NCBI RefSeq assembly: GCF_947495735.1 | Contig: NZ_CANMAA010000002.1 | Coordinates: 1-64,000 of the forward strand | Origin: an uncultured Pseudokineococcus sp. | Lineage (GTDB): Bacteria; Actinomycetota; Actinomycetes; Actinomycetales; Quadrisphaeraceae | Direction: 5' to 3' | Length of the DNA: 64,000 bases | In this document: positions 1-9,060 of the stretch, piece by piece | How the letters are laid out: every line of letters begins with the position of its first letter | Position numbering within the stretch: position 1 is the stretch's first letter | The notes under the pieces: model-generated | Seen by the model: only the letters and a program-made list of their open reading frames with translations | Databases searched by the model: none | Told to the model about the DNA's origin: nothing | Translations under genes and position numbers: made by a program

Positions 1-277
1 CACGTCTTCGAGGACCTGGCGAAGGCCCGCACGAAGCGACAGCAGCGGCCCTTCGACCGGCGTTCAGATGGGAATCGGTTTTTGGGATGCTTGAAGGCAA
101 GAGGCGGGGGCTCCTGCACAGCGACTGCAGCCCCGACTCCCGGGCCGGGCGCGAGCGGGCCGGGCTCGAGCGGTCGGGGACTGGTGCCCGTCACCACCAC
201 GACACCCCACGTCTGGCGCCGCGGCGCGCCCTCCGGTGAGTGAGTCGACGACCACGTCCTCGGGCTGCTGACGCGGC
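1..277. other. Left-edge region with no certain gene
   Basis: Reading frame 1 is open on the plus strand from the window edge to a stop near 243. Its first 20 or so codons (beginning HVFEDLAKARTKR) could be the end of a gene that starts outside the window. The rest has lower GC (about 65-110) and then low-complexity Pro/Gly codons. I cannot recognise a family and would not call a gene without the upstream sequence. Confidence 0.3.
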
Positions 278-322
278 GGGGCCGCCCGGTCCGCCCCCGG
301 GAGGGGCGGACCGGGCGGCCCC
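278..322. terminator. Long perfect hairpin terminator
   Basis: Perfect 20-bp inverted repeat (278-297 with 303-322) around a 5-base loop, 33 bp past the stop of the minus-strand gene at 356-1414. No T tract, as is common in high-GC actinobacteria. It would work in either direction. Confidence 0.8.
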
Positions 323-355
323 GGGTGGTGCTGCCGGGTGGACCGGCGGCCGGCG

Positions 356-1414
356 TCAGGCGATGGGGCCCGCGGCGGCCGCGGCGGCCTCGGCGTCGGC
401 GGTGCGCTGCTCGACGGCGGCGCGGCGGCCGTCCTCGCGCTCGAGCACGGACTCGACCGTCGGGGCCTCGACGGCCGTGCGCGCCATGGGCGACGCAGCG
501 GCCTTCTGCACGGAGCGGGCGAGCTCCTGCGGCGCGACCATGGCCTCGGCCTCGGCCTCGGCCTCGGACTGCGGTATGCCGTTGACGGTGCCGCGGACGC
601 GGTTGTCCGGCCCGACGGTCGGCATCGGGTCGTTGCCGGTGAGGGTCACGTCGCCGCGGACGATGTTCTGGTCGAGGACGATCTCTGCCTCGTTGTCGAC
701 GACCGTGACGTCGCCGCCCCAGACGCTCATCTGCTCGCAGACCTCGACCGGCCCGTCGGCGCCGAGCTGGAGCACCGACATGTTGCCGGCGTAGGTCGCG
801 TCGCCGTAGACCTCGCTCTCGCAGAAGACGCCGCCCTCGACGTTGTCGCGCACCTCGAGGGTGCCGTCGACGACGGAGTCGACGACGTCGGTGTAGAGCG
901 TCCCGAGGCCGCGCACGTTCCCGGTGACGACCGAGGAGGACAGGAGCAGCTCGCCCGCCCGGGCGTCCACGGCACCGCTGACGGTGCTGCCGGCCTCGAC
1001 CCACGTGACGGTCTCGACCTGGGAGCCCTCGACGGCGCGCGTGACGAGCGACTGGGCGCTGCTGCCCTCGAGGGTCACGCCGAAGCCCTGGCGGGAGGTG
1101 ACGCGGCCGGCGACGCTGGAGTCGACCAGGCCGACGTAGCCGTCCTCGGCGACGGTGACGGCGCCCTGGAAGGTGGTGCCCTCGGCGACGAGGTCGCCGC
1201 CCGCGGCGACGCGGGTCGTGCCCGTGACCGTGACGCCGGTGAGGTCGCACGAGGCGTCGCGGGGGACGACGAGGTCGCCGGGGATGGTCACGCCGTCGGC
1301 GGTGCCGTTGCAGCGCGTCGTGAGGCCCGAGGAGCTCATGGCGGGGCCCGCCACGGCCACGACGCCGCCGGCAGCGATGAGGGTGCCGGCGGTGAGGGCG
1401 CTGATCAGCTTCAT
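356..1414 (-). CDS. Secreted protein with beta-helix-like repeats
   Basis: 352 residues. The start is supported by GAAGGAG about 6 bases before the ATG. Residues 1-27 look like a Sec signal peptide (KLISALTAGTLIAAGGVVAVAG). About residues 30-285 are rich in Val, Thr, Gly and Asp in short repeats of the type G-x-V-T-V-x-x-x-x, as in bactofilin-like or polymer-forming right-handed beta-helices. Three or four Cys lie in this part. After an acidic AEAEAEA stretch the last 75 residues are predicted helical and Ala/Glu-rich. It stands alone between two long terminators. I recognise no specific family: the fold is inference from composition and spacing, and extracellular or cell-surface location is inferred from the signal peptide. 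Confidence 0.75.
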   Translation of the reverse strand: MKLISALTAGTLIAAGGVVAVAGPAMSSSGLTTRCNGTADGVTIPGDLVVPRDASCDLTGVTVTGTTRVAAGGDLVAEGTTFQGAVTVAEDGYVGLVDSSVAGRVTSRQGFGVTLEGSSAQSLVTRAVEGSQVETVTWVEAGSTVSGAVDARAGELLLSSSVVTGNVRGLGTLYTDVVDSVVDGTLEVRDNVEGGVFCESEVYGDATYAGNMSVLQLGADGPVEVCEQMSVWGGDVTVVDNEAEIVLDQNIVRGDVTLTGNDPMPTVGPDNRVRGTVNGIPQSEAEAEAEAMVAPQELARSVQKAAASPMARTAVEAPTVESVLEREDGRRAAVEQRTADAEAAAAAAGPIA

Positions 1415-1543
1415 GGAGGCTCCTTCGACGGCCCCGCGAGGGGCCCTTCGTCGCTCGGGAAGTTGGGGTGACGTGACGACCAGTGCGAGGTCGGTGGCCC
1501 TTGCGCTGGGAGATCGCTTGGCGGGAGGGGCGTGAGTCTGGTC

Positions 1544-1588
1544 CCGCCAGGGCTCGGGACCGGCCGTGCCGGTCCCGAGCCCTGGCGG
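1544..1588. terminator. Long perfect hairpin terminator
   Basis: 21-bp perfect stem (1544-1564 with 1568-1588) and a 3-base loop, 33 bp beyond the stop of the minus-strand hydrolase gene at 1621-3267. Confidence 0.85.
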
Positions 1589-1620
1589 TGATCAGCGGAC
1601 GAGTCGTGGCCGCCGCGCGT

Positions 1621-3267
1621 TCACTGGAAGATGTCGGTGGTGCGGGCCTCCTGGACGATCTGGTCGGCGTCGAAGGAGGTGAGGAAGCCTGCGCGCTCGA
1701 GCTGGCGGGCGCTGCGGCGGACCTGGAGGGCGTAGTCGAAGCTGCGGCCCCGACGGACGTCGTAGAGCTCGGCCAGCCGGTCCTGGTCGAAGGGGTCCTC
1801 CCAGCCGGCGATGCGGCAGAACGAGGCGCCGGTCGCGTTGCCGTACCAGGTGCTGGTGGGCACCTCGAGGTAGGGCGACCGGATGCCGCCCTGGACGTTG
1901 CCGAACTCGTCGAGCACGGGCTGGCCGTACTTGACGACGATCGGGTCGGCGTGCGGGGGCGGGACGTCCTCGCGGACCCACCGGTCGAGGTTGCGCAGGG
2001 CGGCGTTGAAGAAGATGTCGCTGGGGAAGCGGCTACGCGGTCCCTGGTCACAGCCCTGCGGGGGCACGTCGCGGTCGGCGGCGACGATGTCCTGCGAGCG
2101 GGCGGAGTAGTAGAGCTCGTCGGGGGTGGCGTGCCCGGCGCCGGCCATCTCGTAGTGGCGGAACTGGTCGGGGGCGGTGTCGCTGTCCGGGCGGCGCGAG
2201 CCGATGCCGGTGAGGTAGTCCGACTGGGACATCAGCTGGGTGACGGGGACCCCGACGCCGTAGATGGTGCGGCGGGAGTCGCCCGCGGGCGGGGCGGGCT
2301 CGCACTGGTTCATCGGGTAGGCGCCGGCGAAGGCGCCACCGGCGACGCCGACGAGGTAGGCGTCGTAGGTGGGTCGGCCCTGGGACTGCACGACGAGGGG
2401 GTGGATAGCCTTCATGTAGTTGATGAGGTAGCCGCCGGTCTGGGAGTAGCCCAGGCCGTAGGCCTTGCTGACCTCGGTGGCGCCGGTGCCGTAGGTCAGC
2501 GGGTTGGTGGCGTCGTCACTGCGCAGCCAGTTGCCGACCTGGGTGTAGATGTCCCACACCAGCCCGTTCTCGGTGTCCCGAGAGCTGTCGGCCGCGACGG
2601 TCTCGCAGTTGGCGGGGTCGTCCAGCGGGAGTGGGTTGGCGAAGGACAGGTCGCCGTAGCGGTCGGCGTCGAAGCTCTTCAGGGCGTCCACGGCGATGGG
2701 CTTGGCGGTGATGCCGACCCAGGTGTCGCCGTTGGCGATCATCTGCTCGTGGGCGAGGGCCCACCCGATGTTGAGGTCGAAGAGGTTCGAGGGGTTGAGC
2801 ATCTCGACGACGATGTTGCCGCTGAAGTCGTCGGCGTCCGCGGGACGGCGCACCAGCACGCGCGTCGTGTACGGCGCGTCCTGGGTGCGGACGACGGCGG
2901 GGGCGTCGGCGGGCCAGGAGTAGACGTCCGACTCGCCGCTGGCGAGGTACTCCTCCTCGACGTAGCCGACCTCGGACAGGTCCTGGGGGACCTCCTGGTA
3001 GGCGGCTCCACCGAAGGGGTGGGAGGCCTCCGAGGAGGGCAGGGGGCCGGTGACCTGGGCCCGCTCGCCGTCGATGGCCTGCGCCGGCTCGGTGGGGCCC
3101 TTCCCCTTGTTGGTCGACGCCGTGCTCGAGGCGGTGTCGGAAGCCCCCTTCTCGGGAGCTGCGGTGGGGGGCGCCGCGGTGGCGGGCAGGACGGTGGCGG
3201 CGGCCAGGGCGGTGACCATGCCGGTGGCCAGGGCCGCCCTGCGGGCGGCCTTCATGCTGGTGTGCAT
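1621..3267 (-). CDS. Secreted alpha/beta-hydrolase-domain protein
   Basis: 548 residues. The start has GAGGAGAAG a few bases upstream; Met5 (MKAARRAALATG) is an alternative. Residues 1-32 form a signal peptide ending near TAAP, followed by a Ser/Thr/Lys-rich linker to about residue 75. The body has the pattern of actinobacterial proteins annotated 'alpha/beta hydrolase domain-containing': a nucleophile-elbow-like G-Y-S-Q-T-G-G near residue 275, then G-G-A-F-A-G, and H in GAGHATPDE near residue 385 as a likely catalytic His. It is probably an exported esterase of unknown substrate. It is monocistronic, bounded by a 21-bp hairpin downstream. The hydrolase fold is fairly safe from the motifs; the substrate is not known. 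Confidence 0.8.
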   Translation of the reverse strand: MHTSMKAARRAALATGMVTALAAATVLPATAAPPTAAPEKGASDTASSTASTNKGKGPTEPAQAIDGERAQVTGPLPSSEASHPFGGAAYQEVPQDLSEVGYVEEEYLASGESDVYSWPADAPAVVRTQDAPYTTRVLVRRPADADDFSGNIVVEMLNPSNLFDLNIGWALAHEQMIANGDTWVGITAKPIAVDALKSFDADRYGDLSFANPLPLDDPANCETVAADSSRDTENGLVWDIYTQVGNWLRSDDATNPLTYGTGATEVSKAYGLGYSQTGGYLINYMKAIHPLVVQSQGRPTYDAYLVGVAGGAFAGAYPMNQCEPAPPAGDSRRTIYGVGVPVTQLMSQSDYLTGIGSRRPDSDTAPDQFRHYEMAGAGHATPDELYYSARSQDIVAADRDVPPQGCDQGPRSRFPSDIFFNAALRNLDRWVREDVPPPHADPIVVKYGQPVLDEFGNVQGGIRSPYLEVPTSTWYGNATGASFCRIAGWEDPFDQDRLAELYDVRRGRSFDYALQVRRSARQLERAGFLTSFDADQIVQEARTTDIFQ

Positions 3268-3386
3268 CAGCGTGCTTCTCCTCGTCGCTGAGGTGGGCGT
3301 GCGGGCAACGCGCGCTGGGGGCGCGTCGCCGGGGTGGCGCTGGTTGTGGTGATCACCTCCCGCTGGTGCCGGACGTGGGTGGTTCC

Positions 3387-3410
3387 GGCGCCGGCGTGAG
3401 TGCCGGCGCC
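3387..3410. terminator. Hairpin terminator after glpK
   Basis: 9-bp GC stem (3387-3395 with 3402-3410) and a 6-base loop, about 20 bp past the glpK stop at the end of the minus-strand glycerol operon. Confidence 0.7.
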
Positions 3411-3430
3411 CGGGTCGTCGCTGGGGTGGG

Positions 3431-4987
3431 TCAGAGGACGTCGTCGTCGACCCAGTCGAAGGTCCGGGTCACGGCCTTCTTCCACAGACGCAGGACGCGC
3501 TCGCGCTCGGCCTCCTCCATCTGGGGCTCCCAGCGCTTGTCCTCGGCCCAGTTGGCGCGGACCTCGTCGAGGTCGGACCAGAAGCCGACGGCGAGGCCGG
3601 CCGCGTAGGCGGCGCCGAGCGCCGTCGTCTCGGCGACGACGGGGCGCACGACGGGGACGCCGAGGACGTCGGCCTGGAACTGCATGAGCGTGTCGTTGAC
3701 GACCATGCCGCCGTCGACGCGCAGCTCCTCGAGCGGGACGCCCGAGTCGGCGTTCGCGGCGTCGAGCACCTCGCGGGTCTGGAAGGCGGTGGCTTCCAGG
3801 GCCGCGCGGGCGATGTGCGCCTTCGTCACGTACCGCGTGAGGCCGACGATCGCCCCGCGCGCGTCGCCGCGCCAGTACGGCGCGAAGAGGCCCGAGAAGG
3901 CGGGCACGACGTACACGCCGCCGTTGTCCTCGACGGTCGCGGCGAGGGTCTCGACCTCGGGCGCCGAGGAGATGAGCCCGAGGTTGTCGCGCAGCCACTG
4001 CACGAGCGAGCCCGTGACGGCGATGGCGCCCTCGAGCGCGTACACCGGCTTCTCGTCGCCGAGGCGGTAGGCCATCGTCGTCAGCAGGCCGTTGTCGCTG
4101 AAGACGAGGTCCTCACCGGTGTTGACGATGAGGAAGTTGCCCGTGCCGTAGGTGTTCTTGGCGCCGCCGGGGCTGAACGCCGTCTGGCCGAAGGTGGCGG
4201 CCTGCTGGTCGCCGAGGATGCCCGCGATCGGCGTCTCGCGCAGCAGGTTCGAGGCCTCGACGGTGCCGTAGACCTCGGAGGAGGAGCGGATCTCCGGGAG
4301 CATCGCCTTGGGGATGTCCATGGCGGCGAGCACGTCGTCGTCCCACTGCAGCGTCCTCAGGTCCATGAAGAGCGTCCGCGAGGCGTTGGTGACGTCGGTG
4401 AGGTGCTTGCCGCCGTCCGTGCCGCCGGTGAGGTTCCACACGACCCACGAGTCGGTCGTGCCGAAGAGCAGGTCGCCCGCCTCGGCGCGCTCGCGGGCCC
4501 CCTCGACGTTCTCGAGGATCCACATGATCTTCGTGCCGGCGAAGTAGGGGTTGAGCGGCAGCCCGCAGACCTGGCGGAAGCGGTCGACGCCGCCGTCGGC
4601 CGCGAGCCGGTCGACGATGGGCTGGGTGCGCACGTCCTGCCAGACGATGGCGTTGTAGACGGGCTCGCCGGTGTTCTTGTCCCACACGACGGTGGTCTCG
4701 CGCTGGTTGGTGATGCCGACGGCGGCGACGTCGTGGCGGGTGACGTCGGCGCGCGAGAGGGCCTGGCCGATGACCTCGCGGGTGTTGCGCCAGATCTCCT
4801 TCGGGTCGTGCTCGACCCAGCCGGCGCGGGGGAAGATCTGCTCGTGCTCCAGCTGGCCGGTGGAGACGATCGTCCCCGCGTGGTCGAAGACGATGGCGCG
4901 GGTGCTCGTCGTGCCCTGGTCGATGGCGACGACGTAGCGGGCGCTGCTGGAACCGGTGCCGCTCGCCGCGGTGGTGGTCTCACTCAT
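3431..4987 (-). CDS. glpK: Glycerol kinase
   Basis: 518 residues, close to the usual 500. It phosphorylates glycerol with ATP to sn-glycerol 3-phosphate in the cytoplasm, trapping glycerol that enters through GlpF. It shows the FGGY-kinase phosphate loop DQGTTSTR (residues 23-30), the glycerol-site RETT (about residue 96), the IVWQD motif, and the late family signature [15 protein letters not shown] near residue 425. The N-terminus carries about 15 extra Ser/Thr/Gly-rich residues; Arg17-Tyr18 would be the usual beginning, so the true start could be slightly internal, but no better start codon with a ribosome site is visible. It is the last gene of glpD-glpF-glpK, 76 bp after glpF. Regulation probably comes from the two operators upstream of glpD. 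Confidence 0.97.
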   Translation of the reverse strand: MSETTTAASGTGSSSARYVVAIDQGTTSTRAIVFDHAGTIVSTGQLEHEQIFPRAGWVEHDPKEIWRNTREVIGQALSRADVTRHDVAAVGITNQRETTVVWDKNTGEPVYNAIVWQDVRTQPIVDRLAADGGVDRFRQVCGLPLNPYFAGTKIMWILENVEGARERAEAGDLLFGTTDSWVVWNLTGGTDGGKHLTDVTNASRTLFMDLRTLQWDDDVLAAMDIPKAMLPEIRSSSEVYGTVEASNLLRETPIAGILGDQQAATFGQTAFSPGGAKNTYGTGNFLIVNTGEDLVFSDNGLLTTMAYRLGDEKPVYALEGAIAVTGSLVQWLRDNLGLISSAPEVETLAATVEDNGGVYVVPAFSGLFAPYWRGDARGAIVGLTRYVTKAHIARAALEATAFQTREVLDAANADSGVPLEELRVDGGMVVNDTLMQFQADVLGVPVVRPVVAETTALGAAYAAGLAVGFWSDLDEVRANWAEDKRWEPQMEEAERERVLRLWKKAVTRTFDWVDDDVL

Positions 4988-5063
4988 GGGACGTCAGTGT
5001 CCTTCTCCGGAAGGTGGGTGGATGGCAAACAGGAAGTCGAGCTGGGGTAGGTGCAGGGCCGCT

Positions 5064-5807
5064 TCAGGTGGTCTGCGCAATCGGCATCACGTAGTAGACG
5101 AGCGCAGCCAGCACCCCCCCGATGACAGGGCCGACGACGGGGACCCACGCGTAGGCCCAGTCGGAGGAGCCCTTGCCGCGGATGGGCAGCAGGGCGTGGG
5201 CGATGCGGGGGCCGAGGTCGCGGGCCGGGTTGATCGCGTAGCCGGTCGGCCCGCCGAGCGAGGCGCCGATGCCGACGACGAGCAGGGCGACGGCGAGGGG
5301 GCCGAGCCCGGCGGGCGTGTTGCCGAACAGGAGGATGACGAAGACGAGGACGAAGGTCCCGATGACCTCGGTGACGACGTTCCAGCCGTAGCGGCGGATC
5401 TCCGGGCCGGTGGAGAACACGGCCAGCTTGAGGGCCGGCTCGTCCGTGGCGTCGAAGTGGTTCTTGTACGCAAGGTAGACGACGACGGCGCCGAGCGCGC
5501 CGCCGACGAACTCGGAGGCGAAGTACACGAGGGTGTTCGCCAGGTCGGGCGAGACGCCGGGGGCGTAGTCGTTGCCGGAGACGAGCAGGCCGATGGTCAC
5601 GGCCGGGTTGAGGTGGGCGCCGGAGGCGTAGGCCACGTAGACGCCGGCGAAGACCGCGAGGCCCCAACCGAAGTTGATGAAGAGCGGACCGCCGGCGAAG
5701 CCCTTGGTCTTCGCGAGCAGCGCGTTGGCCACGACGCCGCAGCCGAGCAGCGTGAGGGTGGCGGTGCCGAGAACCTCGGAGAGGGCGATCTGGGCAAGTG
5801 TGGGCAT
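5064..5807 (-). CDS. glpF: Glycerol uptake facilitator (aquaglyceroporin)
   Basis: 247 residues from the ATG at 5807, chosen because GAAGGAG lies about 6 bases before it; an in-frame start 17 codons upstream has no such site. It is a MIP-family channel with six hydrophobic segments and the two pore motifs NPAVT (residues 67-71) and NPARD (193-197). The Asp after NPAR is the hallmark of glycerol-conducting members as opposed to strict water channels. It sits between glpD (90 bp upstream) and glpK, the usual glycerol-uptake cassette. Role: facilitated diffusion of glycerol across the cytoplasmic membrane. Confidence 0.96.
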   Translation of the reverse strand: MPTLAQIALSEVLGTATLTLLGCGVVANALLAKTKGFAGGPLFINFGWGLAVFAGVYVAYASGAHLNPAVTIGLLVSGNDYAPGVSPDLANTLVYFASEFVGGALGAVVVYLAYKNHFDATDEPALKLAVFSTGPEIRRYGWNVVTEVIGTFVLVFVILLFGNTPAGLGPLAVALLVVGIGASLGGPTGYAINPARDLGPRIAHALLPIRGKGSSDWAYAWVPVVGPVIGGVLAALVYYVMPIAQTT

Positions 5808-5897
5808 ACGTGACTCCTTCGTCAGGGGTGTGCCGGCCCCAAGGGCAGGCGTTCGCACGCCGAGCGGGGGGAGCTGCTCGGCGTCTCCTCGCTCGGG

Positions 5898-7733
5898 TCA
5901 GGCGGCGGTGACCGTGAGCGGTTGACTGTCGCGTCCCGGCGGCGCGGTAGGCAGGACCGGGCGGATGTCGGGCGCCTCGAGGCGACGGCGCTCGGCGGCC
6001 TCGTCGTCGGTCTCGACCTCGGCGGCGCGCTCGGCCTCGACGCGGGCGAGGTAGGAGGAGACCTCCTCCTCGACGCGGGCGTCGTCCCACCCGAGGGCGC
6101 CGGCCATGAGGCCGGCGACGGCCCGGGCGCTCGCGGTGCCGCGGTCGGCCTGCTCGTAGGACAGGCGCGTGCGGCGCGTCAGGACGTCCTCGAGGTGCAG
6201 CGCGCCCTCGTGCGTGGCGGCGTAGAGCGCCTCCGCGCGCAGGTAGTGGGGCGCGCCCTCGAGGGGCTCGCCGAGCGAGGGGTCGACGTCGACCAGCTCG
6301 AGCACCTCGTCGACGTCGCCGCCGTAGCGGTGGAGCAGGTGCTCGACCCGCTCGAGGGACCAGCCGCGCTCCTCGGCGATGCGGTGCCGCTGGGCCCAGC
6401 GCACGGGGTAGCCCTCGGCGCCGGCGAGCGGGAGGTCGGCCGTGAGCGAGGGCCCGGCGGTGCGGTCGCCCGGGGCGGCGTCGGCGAGGGCGGCGTCGAC
6501 GACGTCGCGCGCCATGACGCGGTACGTCGTGTACTTGCCGCCGGCGACCACGGTGAGGCCAGGGCGCAGCGTCGCGACGGTGTGCTCCCGCGAGACCTTC
6601 GTCGTGGTCGTCGGGTCGCCGCCGCCCTTGCCGCCCTTCTCGCCGCCCTCGCCGGGGAGCGAGCCCTTGGCGGTCGGCTGCAGCAGCGGGCGCAGGCCCG
6701 TGTAGACGCCCATGACGTCGTCGCGGGCGAGGGGCCGGGTCAGCACGGCGTTCGCGTGCTCGAGGAGGTACTCGATGTCCTCGCTCGTGGCCACGGGGTG
6801 GTCCTTGTCGAGGTCCCACGGGGTGTCGGTGGTGCCGATGACCCAGTGCGTCTCCCAGGGGATGACGAACAGGACGCTCTTCTCGGTGCGGAGGATGAGG
6901 CCCGAGTCGCCGTCCACGGCGTCCTTCGGGACGACGATGTGGACGCCCTTGGAGGCCTTGACCTCGAGGCCGCGGGTGCGGAAGAGCTCCTGGATCTCGT
7001 CGGTCCACACGCCCGTGGCGCCGATGACGTGGCGGGCGCGGACCTGGAGCTCGCGACCGGTCTCGAGGTCGACGGCGCGGACGCCGACGACGCGGCCGCC
7101 CTCCTCGAGGTAGCCGGTGACCTGGGTGCGGGCGGCGGCGAGCGCGCCGTGGCCGACCGCGGTGCGGACGAGGACGTGGACGAGGCGGGCGTCGTCGACC
7201 TTGGCGTCCCAGTACTGGATGCCGCCCACCGCGGCGTCGCGGCGGAAGCCGCGGAAGCGGCGCTGGATGCCGGCGCGGGTGAGGTGGCGGTGCAGGGGGA
7301 CGGTGCGCTTCCCGCTGCCGCCGCCGCGGCCGAAGACGCCGGCCATGCCGTCGTAGAGCGCGATGCCGGAGCCGATGTAGCCGCGCTGCCAGTGCTTCTC
7401 GAGCGGGAAGATGAACGGCACGGGGTGCACGAGGTGCGGCGCCAGGCGGTCCACGAGCAGGCCGCGCTCGCGCAGGGCCTCGTGGACGAGGTGGAAGTCG
7501 AGCATCTCCAGGTAGCGCAGGCCGCCGTGGATGAGCTTGCTGGCCCGGCTGGAGGTGCCCGCGGCCCAGTCGCGGCGCTCGAGGACGCCGACCGTCAGGC
7601 CGCGGCTGGCGGCGTCGAGGGCGGCGCCGGCGCCGGTGACGCCCCCGCCGACGACGAGGACGTCCAGCTGCTCGGTGCTCATCCGCTCGAGCGCCTCGGC
7701 GCGCGAGGCGCCGGACAAGACTGCTCCTGTCAT
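5898..7733 (-). CDS. glpD: Glycerol-3-phosphate dehydrogenase (FAD, respiratory)
   Basis: 611 residues from the ATG at 7733, which has GAGGAGG at proper spacing; the open frame continues 30 codons upstream but through the presumed promoter. It oxidises sn-glycerol 3-phosphate to dihydroxyacetone phosphate, passing electrons to quinone at the membrane. The FAD-binding dinucleotide fold GGGVTG is at residues 29-34, followed by ERRDWAAGTSSRASKLIHGG. Typical GlpD motifs follow: VIPWETHWVIGTTDTPW and the GGKYTTYR segment near residue 410. A Gly/Lys-rich insertion (GEGGEKGGKGGGD) near residue 370 is unusual. It is the first gene of the glycerol operon; the upstream region holds two matching palindromes at 7818-7833 and 7902-7917. 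Confidence 0.96.
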   Translation of the reverse strand: MTGAVLSGASRAEALERMSTEQLDVLVVGGGVTGAGAALDAASRGLTVGVLERRDWAAGTSSRASKLIHGGLRYLEMLDFHLVHEALRERGLLVDRLAPHLVHPVPFIFPLEKHWQRGYIGSGIALYDGMAGVFGRGGGSGKRTVPLHRHLTRAGIQRRFRGFRRDAAVGGIQYWDAKVDDARLVHVLVRTAVGHGALAAARTQVTGYLEEGGRVVGVRAVDLETGRELQVRARHVIGATGVWTDEIQELFRTRGLEVKASKGVHIVVPKDAVDGDSGLILRTEKSVLFVIPWETHWVIGTTDTPWDLDKDHPVATSEDIEYLLEHANAVLTRPLARDDVMGVYTGLRPLLQPTAKGSLPGEGGEKGGKGGGDPTTTTKVSREHTVATLRPGLTVVAGGKYTTYRVMARDVVDAALADAAPGDRTAGPSLTADLPLAGAEGYPVRWAQRHRIAEERGWSLERVEHLLHRYGGDVDEVLELVDVDPSLGEPLEGAPHYLRAEALYAATHEGALHLEDVLTRRTRLSYEQADRGTASARAVAGLMAGALGWDDARVEEEVSSYLARVEAERAAEVETDDEAAERRRLEAPDIRPVLPTAPPGRDSQPLTVTAA

Positions 7734-7817
7734 GAAGACCTCCTCGTCTACGGCGGCCGACGATTGCCCGGCGACACGGGAGGTGTCTACGACCCGCCCA
7801 TGAAACAAGGTGCGTTT

Positions 7818-7833
7818 GTGCACGAACGTGCAC
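7818..7833. promoter_or_regulatory. Proximal operator of glycerol operon
   Basis: Perfect inverted repeat GTGCACG-AA-CGTGCAC, 85 bp upstream of the glpD ATG. It matches the site at 7902-7917. It is a likely binding site for the operon's glycerol regulator (GylR/GlpR type), which is not encoded in the window; the protein assignment is inference. Confidence 0.6.
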
Positions 7834-7901
7834 TAGGAAGGTTCGTGAGAGGACCTGTCGTCGTCAGGGACCCGCTTTCAACGCCCGAGGCGTGAGGCGT
7901 C

Positions 7902-7917
7902 GTGCACGTTCGTGCGT
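7902..7917. promoter_or_regulatory. Distal operator of glycerol operon
   Basis: GTGCACG-TT-CGTGCGT, the same palindrome as at 7818-7833 with two mismatches in one arm. Centre-to-centre distance to the other copy is 84 bp, eight turns of B-DNA. Confidence 0.55.
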
Positions 7918-8449
7918 CAACGACGGTGCTCAGCGTCCACGGGTTGGCTTCGGGTGGGCGCGCGCTCAGATCGGCGGCTTGGTTTACGGGTGCGGCCGTC
8001 GCTCGCGCCCACGTCTGCAACGAGCGCGCGCCTTCGCGGCTCCGAGGTTGACTGCGACTGCGCCGACATCTGTCGGGGTTGGCCGACCTAGCTCGCCTCG
8101 CATGCCAACTGTGCCGATAACCGACGTTATGACACCTCGGCGCTGAGCGGTGCCCCTACTTCAGTCCTCGCAGCCCTCTCCCCGACCCGCTCCTGCAGCG
8201 TCGCCAAGGCATCGGAGCGCCCGGGCGCCGCTCGCGAGACGTCACCGAGGCGTCGCAGCCGAAGCTGCATGGGTCGACACCGCGCGCGACTGGCGTCAGG
8301 TCTCGCGCCCGACCGCCCGGTCCGTGGCGCGACCAACGAGCAGAGCCACCGGAGCCGCGACGATGACGCACATCACCAGCCACGCCGAGTCCGGTCAGCG
8401 CACGCAGAGATGAGGGCCGCCGGCCTCAGAGCGCCCTTTCGCACCTCGC
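7918..8449. other. Intergenic, no gene seen
   Basis: About 530 bp with lower GC than its surroundings (for example around 8040-8150) and no open frame with convincing codon bias or ribosome site. Beyond the glycerol operators I see no repeat or RNA signature here. Confidence 0.4.
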
Positions 8450-8455
8450 TAGCCT
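8450..8455 (+). promoter_or_regulatory. -10 box TAGCCT of a leaderless gene
   Basis: TAGCCT ends 7 bases before the GTG at 8463, so transcription would start at or next to that codon. Confidence 0.5.
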
Positions 8456-8462
8456 GGCGACG

Positions 8463-8666
8463 GTGGTCGAGAACAGACGCTTCAGCAACATGCCTGAGTG
8501 CGGTTGTGGTCACTCGCGCAACATGCACTGCCGTGTGGACCTCGCCGACCCCCTCCACTGCAGGAAGAGAGAGCTCGGCCCCTGCACGTCGGGTGACGGC
8601 TGCGCGGAGTACGCCCCTCGGGGCGTGATCAACAGGCTGTGGGCATGGAGCGGCCCGTCGGGATGA
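8463..8666 (+). CDS. Small cysteine-rich, probably zinc-binding protein
   Basis: 67 residues from GTG at 8463, or 58 from the ATG at 8490. It contains C-x-C-G-H-x4-H-C followed by C at about residues 33, 42 and 48 and an E-Y-x-P ending. This resembles short actinobacterial proteins with a CxCGHxxxxH...C...C..F/Y-x-P pattern that probably bind one zinc ion; the family has no known function that I can name. The leaderless -10 box at 8450-8455 supports the GTG start. Codon bias is weaker than in neighbouring genes, so the call rests on the Cys/His pattern and the promoter. Nothing convincing lies between 8667 and 9008. Confidence 0.5.
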   Translation: MVENRRFSNMPECGCGHSRNMHCRVDLADPLHCRKRELGPCTSGDGCAEYAPRGVINRLWAWSGPSG

Positions 8667-9008
8667 GGGGTAGCGACTCCCCCGCGCCCCCGCTCGAGCT
8701 CCCCGGGAGCCTGCCCCCGAGATGTGCCGGCTGACCGGGCCGCGGACGCCTCGAGGAGACGGTCTGTACACGCTCAGGGACGGCATGGCCGCCAGCACGC
8801 GATCTCCCGCCTCGGTGCACGTCGCCAGCCCAGGACCGAGGGCGTCCGCCGCCAGCGATCCACGAATCCGACGTCGACCCCGCATCGCCCCGTGGCGCGG
8901 GTGGACCGGGTCTGCAGGGTGCAGCTCAGCAGGGCTCCACCCTCCCGGCTGCGGTGTCGGTCGTCGGCGACCTGCCGGCCCGGGGTTTGATCGCAGTCAC
9001 GGAAAGGC

Positions 9009-9040
9009 GGGGAACCGGACTGTCGCAGCTCCGGCTCCCC
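9009..9040. terminator. Terminator of the small membrane-anchored protein gene
   Basis: 11-bp stem with one mismatch (9009-9019 with 9030-9040), 20 bp past the minus-strand stop at 9061. Confidence 0.65.
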
Positions 9041-9060
9041 TCACCTCGCTCTGCGTGCGC

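Noticed and set aside
4984-7833. A 949-codon minus-strand frame across glpF and glpD
   Set aside because: Arg/Pro/Gly-rich shadow of the real glycerol genes in another frame.
8127-8336. Possible small minus-strand gene
   Set aside because: No ribosome site, no leaderless box, no family resemblance and weak codon bias.
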